Assembly: GCA_016867615.1 (NCBI GenBank)
Contig: VGJG01000093.1
Span: 1-6,789, forward strand
DNA length: 6,789 nt
Origin: Candidatus Aminicenantota bacterium
Lineage (GTDB): Bacteria > Acidobacteriota > Aminicenantia > Aminicenantales > JAFGAV01
Reading direction: 5' to 3'
Positions within the stretch are counted from its first letter, which is position 1, and each line of letters starts with the position of its first letter. Of the stretch, positions 1 to 6,120 are shown piece after piece. The translations under genes were made by a program, and so were the position numbers. The notes below the pieces were generated by a model. The model was not told the origin of the DNA and did not search any database. It saw only the letters and a program-made list of their open reading frames with translations.

Positions 1-410
1 CCGAAAGCCTCCCGGGCCGCCCGCCTCATGAAAAACCGGTAGAACGAGAATTTCGAAGGGGATCGTCCCCCGCAGCACTTCGCGTCCTCCCCGTCGCACA
101 GGACGACGCCGCCCGGCCGGACGTGGGCGATGTGCTTCCGGCATTGCGCGCAGTCGAAGGCCAGGAGGACGTCCACCCCGTCGGGCCGCCCGAAGACTTT
201 TCGGCGCGAAGCGCGGATCGTGTAGGCGGACTCTTCGCCCCTGATGTTGGAGGGGAAATTCCGGTAGGTGAGCGTCCGCCAGCCGTGCCTCTTCAGGACC
301 CGGGCGAGCACGTTGCCGGTGAACAGAAGCCCGTCCCCCGCTTCGCCGACGATGAGGACGGAGACGCCGTCCCTCGCGGCCTGTGTCCCGGCCTGCGGAG
401 CGTCGTTCAC
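1..410 (-). CDS. 2-oxoacid:ferredoxin oxidoreductase, KorA-like subunit, N-terminal gamma-type domain (partial)
   Basis: The first 136 residues are visible; the rest runs off the window edge. It starts at GTG (408-410), 9 bases after the stop of the upstream gene, with a GGGCGGGG stretch in front as a weak ribosome site. After a short leader (residues 1-15) comes a gamma-type fold of the pyruvate/2-oxoglutarate ferredoxin oxidoreductase family: the glycine-rich motif VGEAGDGLLFTGN (21-33), then TYRNFPSNIRGEESAYTIR (48-66), GVDVLLAFD (78-86) and HVRPGGVVL (96-104). In KorA-type proteins this domain is fused in front of the thiamine-diphosphate-binding alpha domain, and the enzyme oxidatively decarboxylates 2-oxoacids to acyl-CoA with ferredoxin as acceptor. 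Odd feature: five cysteines (C87, C90, C105, C112, C113), not usual for this domain. A stand-alone gamma subunit is also possible, as the 3' part is missing. The family call is fairly sure; the substrate is unknown. Confidence 0.75.
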   Translation of the reverse strand, partial: MNDAPQAGTQAARDGVSVLIVGEAGDGLLFTGNVLARVLKRHGWRTLTYRNFPSNIRGEESAYTIRASRRKVFGRPDGVDVLLAFDCAQCRKHIAHVRPGGVVLCDGEDAKCCGGRSPSKFSFYRFFMRRAAREAF

Positions 411-419
411 CGCCCCGCC

Positions 420-1898
420 CTATTCCCAGTCGAGGAGACGCCGCTCGCCCCGGAGGGCGCGGATGTCGGTGGCGTCCTGGCTGACTTCGAGGCAGCCGCG
501 GTAGCGTCCCTCGCCGTCCCGGACGGCGAAGTAGCGGATCAGGACGAAGCGTCCCTTGAGATTGATCCAGAAATCGGCGACGTCCTTCTCCCCCTTGCGG
601 AAGGCCTCCAGGATCCGGTTCACCACGTGGAGGCTGGAGGCCGGATGGCAGTCCTGGACCTTCCTGCCGATGACCGCCCGGCTCCGGGGGAAGATGCGCT
701 CCTTGCCGTCCGAGTAGTAGCGGACCCTGTCCTCCTCGTCGACCAGGGTCACGTCCAGGGGGAGATGCTTGAGGATCAGGTTCACCTGCTCCAGGGAGAG
801 CGCGCCCGTGTCGAGGGGGAGGCGGGCCAGGGGTTGTTCATATGGAATCCTGGGCGCGTCCTCCGTTCCCGCCGGTTCGGGCCGCCAATCCCGTCCGGGA
901 ACGACGCCCCAGGCGTAGCCGACTTCCTCCTCTCCCCGCTTGACTCTGGCCCAGTCCCCCGCCTCCAGGGTCTCCAGGCTCATGGGGAACAGGATCTTCT
1001 CCTCTTTGTAGATCATGTCCCGGAGCTCGGTCAGGACCTTCTTCCCCCGGGCCGCGAGTCCGGTCGCGTCCCCCGAAGCGAGAGAGGAGGACGCTTCTTT
1101 GAGGCGGCCGCGGATCTCGTTGTCCACGCCCCACATGACCTTGGACGGACCGCTCACTCCCCTATCCTCCAGGACCGGGAAGAGCTGATTCTCTTTCTTG
1201 AGGAAGTGCTTATCGACCTCCGCCAGCGAAGCGAACGCCTTCTCGAGCTCCGTCTTGAGGCCGGCGGGGATCGTGCCCCCGCCGGGCCCGGTCGCCTCGG
1301 CCAGCAGCGTCTCGGCCCGGCCGAGGATCCGCTCCAGGGCCCGGTTCTCCGCCCAGAGCGTGTGCAGGGGATGTCCGGGGGGAACGTCCGGGCCTTTCTG
1401 GGAGTCGAGCGACTCCTTGAAGACCTGGACGTGGACGTCGCACAGGCGCTGGACTTCCTCGACGGGCATTCCCTCCTGGATCAGCCGCTGCTCCATCTCG
1501 GAGATCTCGGCCGGACTGACGTTCTCGATCAGGGCCGCGAAGCGCTTCTTCAGCCGCTCCAGGTCCTGACCGCTGTGGAGGTCGCGGATGATGTCCTTCA
1601 GGATCTCATGCCGCGCTTCGCGGGTCAGGGGCTCCTCTCCCCCGACGGCTTGCAGGGCGACCGAGACGTCCTCGTTCGTCACCCGGCGGATCTCGGCGGC
1701 GATGTCCGACAGGAGCTTCTCCAGGGGCACGTCCCCCATCCGGGCGGCCTGGGACAGGCTGGCCACCCGTCCCACCGTGTTGCGCATGACGGGGTTCTTC
1801 AGCTTCCCGAAGGCGGGCGTGAGCCGGACCAGAAAGTCCAGAAGAAAGGGATGGGCTTTCAGCAGGTCATGGAGCTTCGTCCCGGGCGTGAGTTCCAT
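420..1898 (-). CDS. DUF1858-DUF438-hemerythrin-PAS sensor-like protein
   Basis: A 492-residue cytoplasmic protein with no signal peptide or membrane segment. Domains by eye: DUF1858 at about 3-65 (LKAHPFLLDFLVRLTPAFGK); DUF438 at about 92-165; a hemerythrin-like HHE four-helix domain at about 174-310 (GHPLH 175-179, HFLKKENQLFP 231-241, YKEEKILFP 297-305); and a C-terminal PAS domain at about 370-480 (LPLDVTLVDEEDRVRYYSD, then DCHPASS 416-422). This is the usual order in DUF438 proteins, thought to sense oxygen, nitric oxide or redox state through a di-iron site and a PAS ligand; the output is unknown. The ATG at 1896-1898 is chosen over an in-frame ATG 19 codons upstream because it has a near-perfect AGGAGG site 5 bases before it and begins with the conserved DUF1858 start. 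Odd feature: the MWxxHDEIR-type motif reads MWGVDNEIR (255-263), so the expected His and Asp are Asp259 and Asn260. It is the first gene of an operon with the KorA-like gene. Confidence 0.88.
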   Translation of the reverse strand: MELTPGTKLHDLLKAHPFLLDFLVRLTPAFGKLKNPVMRNTVGRVASLSQAARMGDVPLEKLLSDIAAEIRRVTNEDVSVALQAVGGEEPLTREARHEILKDIIRDLHSGQDLERLKKRFAALIENVSPAEISEMEQRLIQEGMPVEEVQRLCDVHVQVFKESLDSQKGPDVPPGHPLHTLWAENRALERILGRAETLLAEATGPGGGTIPAGLKTELEKAFASLAEVDKHFLKKENQLFPVLEDRGVSGPSKVMWGVDNEIRGRLKEASSSLASGDATGLAARGKKVLTELRDMIYKEEKILFPMSLETLEAGDWARVKRGEEEVGYAWGVVPGRDWRPEPAGTEDAPRIPYEQPLARLPLDTGALSLEQVNLILKHLPLDVTLVDEEDRVRYYSDGKERIFPRSRAVIGRKVQDCHPASSLHVVNRILEAFRKGEKDVADFWINLKGRFVLIRYFAVRDGEGRYRGCLEVSQDATDIRALRGERRLLDWE

Positions 1899-1900
1899 AC

Positions 1901-1909
1901 TCTCCTCCT
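1901..1909 (-). promoter_or_regulatory. Strong Shine-Dalgarno site fixing the start of the DUF438 gene
   Basis: On the minus strand the bases read AGGAGGAGA, with the AGGAGG core 5 bases before ATG at 1898. This supports the 492-residue start over the longer frame, which would begin inside the AT-rich promoter region. Confidence 0.8.
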
Positions 1910-1926
1910 GGTAAATATTATTACAC

Positions 1927-1955
1927 AAATATCCTATAAAATAAATAGGGTTCAA
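1927..1955 (-). promoter_or_regulatory. Candidate sigma-70-type promoter of the DUF438-KorA operon
   Basis: On the minus strand TTGAAC (1955-1950) matches the -35 consensus in 4 to 5 positions. It is followed after 16 or 17 bases by a weak -10, GATATT or ATATTT (1933-1927). Transcription would start near 1920, leaving a leader of about 20 bases that contains the AGGAGG site. The -10 is poor, and TAATAAT (near 1917-1923) is an alternative. The local AT-richness in GC-rich surroundings supports a promoter here; the exact boxes are inference. Confidence 0.4.
1933..1949. repeat. 17-bp palindrome (CCTAT-N7-ATAGG) in the divergent intergenic region
   Basis: Perfect 5-base arms, CCTAT (1933-1937) and ATAGG (1945-1949), flank a 7-base AT-only spacer. 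The palindrome falls exactly between the candidate -35 and -10 of the DUF438 operon, where a bound repressor would block RNA polymerase. That placement makes it a candidate operator, but 5-base arms in an AT-rich stretch can arise by chance and the motif matches no regulator box I know well. Confidence 0.35.
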
Positions 1956-1994
1956 ACGGCGGACGCCGTGACGTGCGGACCGGAGGCGGAGATG

Positions 1995-2003
1995 TGTTAA
2001 AAT
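1995..2003 (+). promoter_or_regulatory. Extended -10 promoter candidate for the cca-galE operon
   Basis: TGTTAAAAT is an extended -10 (TGn plus TAAAAT, 5 of 6 to consensus). No good -35 lies 16-18 bases upstream, which is tolerated by extended -10 promoters. Transcription would begin near 2010, just ahead of the GAGG ribosome site (2017-2020) and the ATG at 2027. If this promoter is real, the earlier in-frame GTG codons at 1973 and 1994 cannot be the start on its transcript. Confidence 0.4.
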
Positions 2004-2026
2004 ATGCGGGTTCTACGAGGGCAGTC

Positions 2027-3475
2027 ATGATCGTGCGGGCGGCGGAATTCCGGGAGAAGAAGCTCTTCGTCAGGCTTTTCGGCCCGGACGTCTATGCCGT
2101 GGGGGGGTATGTCCGGGACCTCCTCCGCCGGCGCCCCGTAGAGGAGATCGACCTCCTGGTCACCCGCCACACCGTCGAGGCCATCGTCCGCAAGCTCTCG
2201 CCTCACGGCCGCGTCAACCTCGTGGGACGGAGCTTCGGCGTCATCAAATTCACCCGGCGGGGCAGGACCTACGACCTGGCGCTCCCCCGCCTCGATACGG
2301 CGGCCGCGGCGCGCGGCGCCCGGGGCCACAAGGACATCGCCGTATCGGCCGACCCGTTCCTCCCCCTGGAGAAGGACCTGGGCCGGAGGGATTTCCGGTG
2401 CAACAGCATCGCCCTCAGGCTCCGCGACGGGGCGCTCATCGACCCCTTCCAGGGCCGCAGGGACATCTCCGGCCGGGTCCTCCGGGTCACGAGCCCCGAG
2501 GCCTTCCCCGAAGACCCCCTCCGGGTACTCAGGGCGGCCCGTTTCGCCTCGGTTCTGGGTTTCAGCGTGGCGCCCGAGGTCTACGAGCTCTCCAAAGACA
2601 TCGACCTCTCCGGCCTGAGCGCCGAGCGGGTCGGGGACGAGCTTTTCAAGATGCTCCTCTCCTCCGAAAAACCCTCGATCGGCCTGGAGGAGATGTTCCG
2701 TCTGGGAGCGCTGAGGCAGCTTTTTCCCGAGGTCTACGCCCTGACCCTGGCCATCCACGACCCCGTGTTCCATCCCGAGAAGGACATCTACGGCAACCAC
2801 ACGGTCTGGCGCCACACCCTGCTCGCTTGCGACCAGGCCTCGCGGCTGGCTCGGAAAGCCGGATTGTCCCCGGAAAGGAAGCTCGGGCTCCTGCTGTCCG
2901 CCCTGTTCCACGACACGGGGAAGCCCGCCGCCTCCGCCTGGGAGTTCAAGAGGGGCCGCATGGTCCTGACCAACATCGGACACGACTCCCGGGGGGAGAG
3001 CGCGGCCCGCAAGGCCTTCGACCGACTCAAGATCTTCTCCTGGAACGGCTACGACCTCAGGAGGACGGTCCTGCTCCTCGTCCGGCACCACCACCGCGTC
3101 GCGGAGCTCTGGGCGAACCGGAAGCTCGTGACCCGCAAGGCTTTCAACCGCCTGGCTCACGACGCCGCGGGGGAGATCGAGCTTCTGGTCCTGCTCGACG
3201 CCGCCGACCGGGCGGGCCGCAGCGACAGGCCGGTGAGGGGTCTCGACGCCGCGGCGCGATGGACCCTCAAGAAATTCGAGGAGCTCCGTGTTTCGCGCGA
3301 GACGATCAAGCCCCTGATCCTCGGCCGCGATCTCATCGGCCTGGGCGTCGCCCCCGGTCCGGAAATGGGGCGGCTGCTGAAGGCGCTGTACAAGATGCAG
3401 CTGGACAACTCCTTCGAGGACAGGGCCGGCGGCCTGAAGGCCGCCCGAGCCCTCGTCGGCCGGGGGCTGGCATGA
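2027..3475 (+). CDS. cca: HD-domain tRNA nucleotidyltransferase (CCA-adding/poly(A) polymerase family, class II)
   Basis: A 482-residue cytoplasmic enzyme expected to add CCA, or part of it, to tRNA 3' ends from CTP and ATP. Landmarks from ATG 2027: VGGYVRD (25-31) nucleotide-binding motif; EID (40-42) at the metal-binding DxD position; GRRDFRCNSIAL (119-130); EDPLRVLRAARF (162-173); SAERVGDE (198-205); an HD phosphohydrolase domain (H263, FHDTGKP 294-300, GHD 318-320, RHHHR 353-357); and the typical C-terminal GRDLIGLGVAPGPEMGRLL (433-451). ATG 2027 is preferred for its GAGG site 6 bases upstream and the candidate -10 at 1998-2003; GTG 1994 with GGAGG 7 bases upstream is a real alternative adding 11 residues. 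The first catalytic Asp of DxD is Glu (E40). The stop overlaps the epimerase start (ATGA), so the two are co-translated. A-adding, CC-adding or poly(A) polymerase activity cannot be excluded from sequence alone. Confidence 0.9.
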   Translation: MIVRAAEFREKKLFVRLFGPDVYAVGGYVRDLLRRRPVEEIDLLVTRHTVEAIVRKLSPHGRVNLVGRSFGVIKFTRRGRTYDLALPRLDTAAAARGARGHKDIAVSADPFLPLEKDLGRRDFRCNSIALRLRDGALIDPFQGRRDISGRVLRVTSPEAFPEDPLRVLRAARFASVLGFSVAPEVYELSKDIDLSGLSAERVGDELFKMLLSSEKPSIGLEEMFRLGALRQLFPEVYALTLAIHDPVFHPEKDIYGNHTVWRHTLLACDQASRLARKAGLSPERKLGLLLSALFHDTGKPAASAWEFKRGRMVLTNIGHDSRGESAARKAFDRLKIFSWNGYDLRRTVLLLVRHHHRVAELWANRKLVTRKAFNRLAHDAAGEIELLVLLDAADRAGRSDRPVRGLDAAARWTLKKFEELRVSRETIKPLILGRDLIGLGVAPGPEMGRLLKALYKMQLDNSFEDRAGGLKAARALVGRGLA

Positions 3476-4446
3476 AGGTCCTGGTCACGGGCGGGGCGGG
3501 CTACGTCGGCTCTCATACGGTCCGGGCCCTCGCCCGCGCGGGACATGAACCCGTCATCCTCGACAACTTCTCCACCGGACGCCGGGAGCTCGTCCAGTCC
3601 CGGGAAGTCATCGAAGCCGACCTGGCCGACGCCCAAGCCGCGCGTCGGGCGTTCGCCGGCCGGTCGTTCGAGGCCGTGCTCCATTTCGCCTCGTTGATCG
3701 AGGTCGGGGAGTCCTTCGCCGACCCGCAGAAGTATTACGCTCACAACCTCGGCTGCGGGCTCAACCTCCTCCGGGCCATGCTCGAGGCCGGGGTGAAGAA
3801 GCTCGTTTTTTCCTCGAGCGCCGCAGTGTACGGCGTTCCGAAAACGACGCCCATCGAAGAATCCCACCCCCTGGAGCCGGCCAATCCCTACGGCCGAACC
3901 AAGCTGTTCCTGGAGAGCATCCTCGAGGATTACGGGCGAGCGTACGGCCTGAAGCACATCTCCCTGCGCTACTTCAACGCCGCCGGCGCCGACCCCGAGG
4001 GCGCGTTGGGAGAGATGCACGAGCCGGAATCCCATCTCATCCCCAACATCCTGCTCTCGGTCCTGGGCCGGAACGCGGGCTTGAGCCTCTACGGCACGGA
4101 TTGGCCCACTCCCGACGGCACGGCCGTCCGCGACTACGTCCACGTCACGGACCTGGCCCGGGCGCATGTTCTGGCCGTGGAAAGACTGTCCGCCGGCGCG
4201 GCGAGCGACCGCCTCAACCTCGGGGCCGGCCGCGGCCATTCCGTCCTGGAGGTCATCAAGAAAGCCGAGGAGATTACGGGCCGTACCGTCCCCTTCACCC
4301 CTCGGCCTCCCCGCCCGGGCGACGTCCCCACCCTTCTCGCCTCCCGGGCCAGGGCGGAAAAGGTTCTCGGCTGGAAGCCCGAGCTCTCGGACCTGGAAAC
4401 CATCATCCGCACGGCCTGGAACTGGCACAGCCGGACGCACGGCTGA
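3472..4446 (+). CDS. galE: UDP-glucose 4-epimerase (GalE-type extended SDR)
   Basis: A 324-residue NAD-dependent epimerase that interconverts UDP-glucose and UDP-galactose (possibly the N-acetyl forms), supplying sugars for polysaccharide, LPS or glycan synthesis. Its length is close to E. coli GalE (338). Visible motifs: Rossmann TGGAGYVGS (6-14); LDNFSTG (30-36); HFASLIEVGES (71-81); SSSAAVYG (114-121) with S116 the likely catalytic serine; YGRTK (140-144) with Y140 and K144 as the SDR pair; RYFNAAGADPEG (166-177); and YGTDWPTPDGTAVRDYVHV (207-225), which is highly characteristic of GalE. ATG 3472 overlaps the stop of the tRNA nucleotidyltransferase gene by four bases, indicating translational coupling. 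By eye, the substrate-gating position (Tyr299 in E. coli) aligns with L288, so the substrate range may be wider. No other sugar gene is in view, so the pathway role is inferred. Confidence 0.93.
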   Translation: MKVLVTGGAGYVGSHTVRALARAGHEPVILDNFSTGRRELVQSREVIEADLADAQAARRAFAGRSFEAVLHFASLIEVGESFADPQKYYAHNLGCGLNLLRAMLEAGVKKLVFSSSAAVYGVPKTTPIEESHPLEPANPYGRTKLFLESILEDYGRAYGLKHISLRYFNAAGADPEGALGEMHEPESHLIPNILLSVLGRNAGLSLYGTDWPTPDGTAVRDYVHVTDLARAHVLAVERLSAGAASDRLNLGAGRGHSVLEVIKKAEEITGRTVPFTPRPPRPGDVPTLLASRARAEKVLGWKPELSDLETIIRTAWNWHSRTHG

Positions 4447-4476
4447 GCCGCGCCGGGCGCCGAGGCCCTCATCCTG

Positions 4477-4562
4477 CAGATTTCTTCCAGCCGGAAGCAT
4501 CTCCAAATCTGTGCGGGACCCTATTGATGATCTCCCAAAATCACAGATTTGGAGATGCTTCC
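4477..4562. repeat. Nested inverted-repeat element with a perfect 21-bp stem and a competing third arm
   Basis: In the 174-base gap between galE and the transglycosylase gene, arm B (4493-4513) and arm C (4542-4562) are perfect 21-base inverted repeats around a 28-base loop; within the loop GGGA (4515-4518) can also pair with TCCC (4533-4536). A third segment A (4477-4488, CAGATTTCTTCC) equals arm C with its internal GGAGATG removed, so A can also pair with B: CTTCC/GGAAG around AGCC, plus CAGATTT/AAATCTG with a 7-base bulge. A:B and B:C are mutually exclusive. No T-run follows either side, so it is not a classic Rho-independent terminator. It could be an mRNA 3'-end stabiliser, a REP/MITE-like element or an alternative-fold leader; the function is unknown. 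Confidence 0.85.
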
Positions 4563-4578
4563 TGAACCATGCGGCGAA

Positions 4579-4608
4579 TTGACAGGACGTCCGACGAGCG
4601 GTTACAAT
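4579..4608 (+). promoter_or_regulatory. Near-consensus sigma-70 promoter of the transglycosylase gene
   Basis: A perfect TTGACA (4579-4584) is followed, 18 bases later, by TACAAT (4603-4608, 5 of 6 to TATAAT). This is the best promoter match in the window and shows that the downstream gene is transcribed independently of galE. The -10 ends only 12 bases before the ATG at 4621, so the predicted leader is about 5 to 7 bases. Confidence 0.7.
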
Positions 4609-4620
4609 GCCGGGGAAATA

Positions 4621-6084
4621 ATGAGAAAACAGACAATCGCCCCCATCCTCCTGTCCCTGGCCCTCGTCCTCTGGAGCTGCGCGCCGAAACCCGCGCCCCA
4701 GACCGCTCCCCCGGCCTCCACAACCGCTGCCCAGCCCGAAACACGGGCGGTCCAACCCCGCTCCGACCAGCCGACGCCGGCGAAACAACCCGAGACGCCC
4801 GTTCCCCTCGCTGAAAAAAGGGCCGCGGCCGAGCCTCCCCTCCCGGAAGCCGCGGGGACCGCAGAGAACGTCGACGCCGCGGCGCTCATGGAGGAAGCCC
4901 TGGCGCTCTGCGAAGAAGCTCAGGCCGCCTGGGAGCAGGGCGACCTCGACCGGGCCGTCGCGGCTTTGGACGAAGCCTACGCCCTCCTGCTCAGGATGAC
5001 CCCCCCGCCCGAATCCCCCCTGTGCGACGAAAAGAACGACCTGCGCCTGAACATCGCCAAACGGATCCAGACCCTTCACGCCGCGCGTCTCCGGCCGGGC
5101 CGCGAGAACAACAAAACCATCCCCCTCGTCGAAAACCGCTACGTGCTCGCGGAGATCGAGTCCTTCAAGAACCGCGAGAGGAAATTCTTCGAGGAATCCT
5201 ACATGCGGTCCGGCCTCTACCGGGACATGATCCTCGAGGAGATGAGGAAGGCCGGCCTGCCGGAGGACCTGGGCTGGCTGCCCCTCATCGAGAGCGGGTT
5301 CAAGATCCGCGCCCTGTCCCGGGCGCGGGCCCTGGGCCTGTGGCAATTCATCGCCAGCACCGGCTCTCTCTACGACCTCAAGAGGGACCGCTGGGTCGAC
5401 GAGCGGATGGACCCGGTGAAATCCACCCGGGCCGCCATCCGCTACCTATCCGACCTGCACACGATGTTCGGGGACTGGACTACGGCCCTGGCGGCCTACA
5501 ACTGCGGCGAATACCGCGTCCAGAGGGTTATCAACGCCCAGCGCATCAATTATCTGGACAATTTCTGGGATCTGTTCGCCATGCTGCCCTACGAGACGGC
5601 GCGCTTCGTTCCCCGGTTCATCGCCGCCGTATCGATCATCAAAGACCCGGCCAAGTACGGGTTCAACCTCCCCCGGCCCTACCCGCCCCTGAAATTCGAG
5701 ACGCTTTCGGTCGGCCAGCCGGTCAAGCTGTCCTCCCTGTCCACGGCCCTGGGGCTCGACCCCTCGGAGCTGGCCTTCCTCAACCCGGACCTGCGCTATG
5801 ACGCCACTCCGGAATACGCCTATGAGCTCCGCGTTCCGCCGGGGTCGGCCGAAAAGACGCGGGAAGCCCTGCTCGGCCTCCCCCGCTGGATCCCCCCCGA
5901 AGCGACGACCTCGCTCTACATCGTCCGCCGCGGCGACACGCTGTCGTCCATCGCCCGCAAGCACCGGACGTCCGTGGCCGCGCTGAAGAGGCTGAACAAC
6001 ATCCGGGGCACGCTCATCCATCCGGGACAGCGGCTCAAGGTGCCGGCGCGGGGCGGAAGCTCCTTCGTCGGCGCCGAGGATTGA
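4621..6084 (+). CDS. MltD-like membrane-bound lytic murein transglycosylase, lipoprotein with LysM domain
   Basis: A 487-residue cell-envelope lipoprotein that should cleave the MurNAc-GlcNAc bond of peptidoglycan to give 1,6-anhydro ends. Order: signal peptide (1-19) with lipobox LWSC and C20 as lipidated residue; a Pro/Ala/Thr-rich linker (21-80); one TPR-like helix pair (about 86-126); an SLT goose-type lysozyme domain (about 170-340) with PLIESGF (221-227, E224 the likely catalytic acid), ALGLWQFIASTG (237-248) and AAYNCGEY (291-298); a weak LysM-like stretch (360-405); and a clear LysM (432-475, YIVRRGDTLSSIARKH), which binds glycan. E. coli MltD has a similar layout and length (452). 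ATG 4621 is required for the signal peptide; GGGGA (4612-4616) is the ribosome site. The tryptophan at lipobox -2 is unusual. It converges on rplQ with an 11-base gap. Confidence 0.9.
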   Translation: MRKQTIAPILLSLALVLWSCAPKPAPQTAPPASTTAAQPETRAVQPRSDQPTPAKQPETPVPLAEKRAAAEPPLPEAAGTAENVDAAALMEEALALCEEAQAAWEQGDLDRAVAALDEAYALLLRMTPPPESPLCDEKNDLRLNIAKRIQTLHAARLRPGRENNKTIPLVENRYVLAEIESFKNRERKFFEESYMRSGLYRDMILEEMRKAGLPEDLGWLPLIESGFKIRALSRARALGLWQFIASTGSLYDLKRDRWVDERMDPVKSTRAAIRYLSDLHTMFGDWTTALAAYNCGEYRVQRVINAQRINYLDNFWDLFAMLPYETARFVPRFIAAVSIIKDPAKYGFNLPRPYPPLKFETLSVGQPVKLSSLSTALGLDPSELAFLNPDLRYDATPEYAYELRVPPGSAEKTREALLGLPRWIPPEATTSLYIVRRGDTLSSIARKHRTSVAALKRLNNIRGTLIHPGQRLKVPARGGSSFVGAED

Positions 6085-6088
6085 CCCC

Positions 6089-6120
6089 TCCGGAATCACT
6101 TCTTCCGGACGTCTTTCTTG
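6089..6120 (+). terminator. Hairpin terminator of the transglycosylase gene, overlapping the 3' end of rplQ
   Basis: TCCGGAA (6089-6095) and TTCCGGA (6103-6109) form a perfect 7-base-pair stem around a 7-base loop, starting 4 bases after the stop codon at 6084. The plus strand continues with a T-rich, not continuous, tract (CGTCTTTCTTG and on to CTTTTT near 6130). On the minus strand the hairpin is followed by GGGGTC, so it is not a good terminator for rplQ. The rplQ stop codon (6096-6098) lies in the loop. The stem is clear; efficiency is uncertain because the T-tract is interrupted. Confidence 0.55.

Noticed and set aside
760..771. GGAGATGCTT in the DUF438 gene matching part of the 4542-4562 arm
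   Set aside because: A 10-base match inside coding sequence without the flanking arm; most likely chance.
1899..1955. Longer N-terminus for the DUF438 protein starting at 1955
   Set aside because: The added 19 residues come from the AT-rich promoter region, while the internal ATG has an ideal AGGAGG site and a conserved domain start.
123..2000. Long plus-strand open frame opposite the DUF438 gene
   Set aside because: It mirrors the real gene on the other strand, has no recognisable domain, and arises from high third-position GC.
2398..3471. In-frame upstream extension of galE into the cca gene
   Set aside because: The extension is Arg/Pro/Gly-rich out-of-frame translation of cca; the Rossmann motif begins right after ATG 3472.
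4440..4450. CGGC-TGA-GCCG small palindrome at the galE stop codon
   Set aside because: A 4-base stem with a 3-base loop and no T-run; too weak to call a terminator.
3157..5346. 729-codon minus-strand open frame across cca, galE and the transglycosylase gene
   Set aside because: It runs through three well-recognised genes and the inverted repeat, has low-complexity composition and no family motif; a GC-driven shadow.
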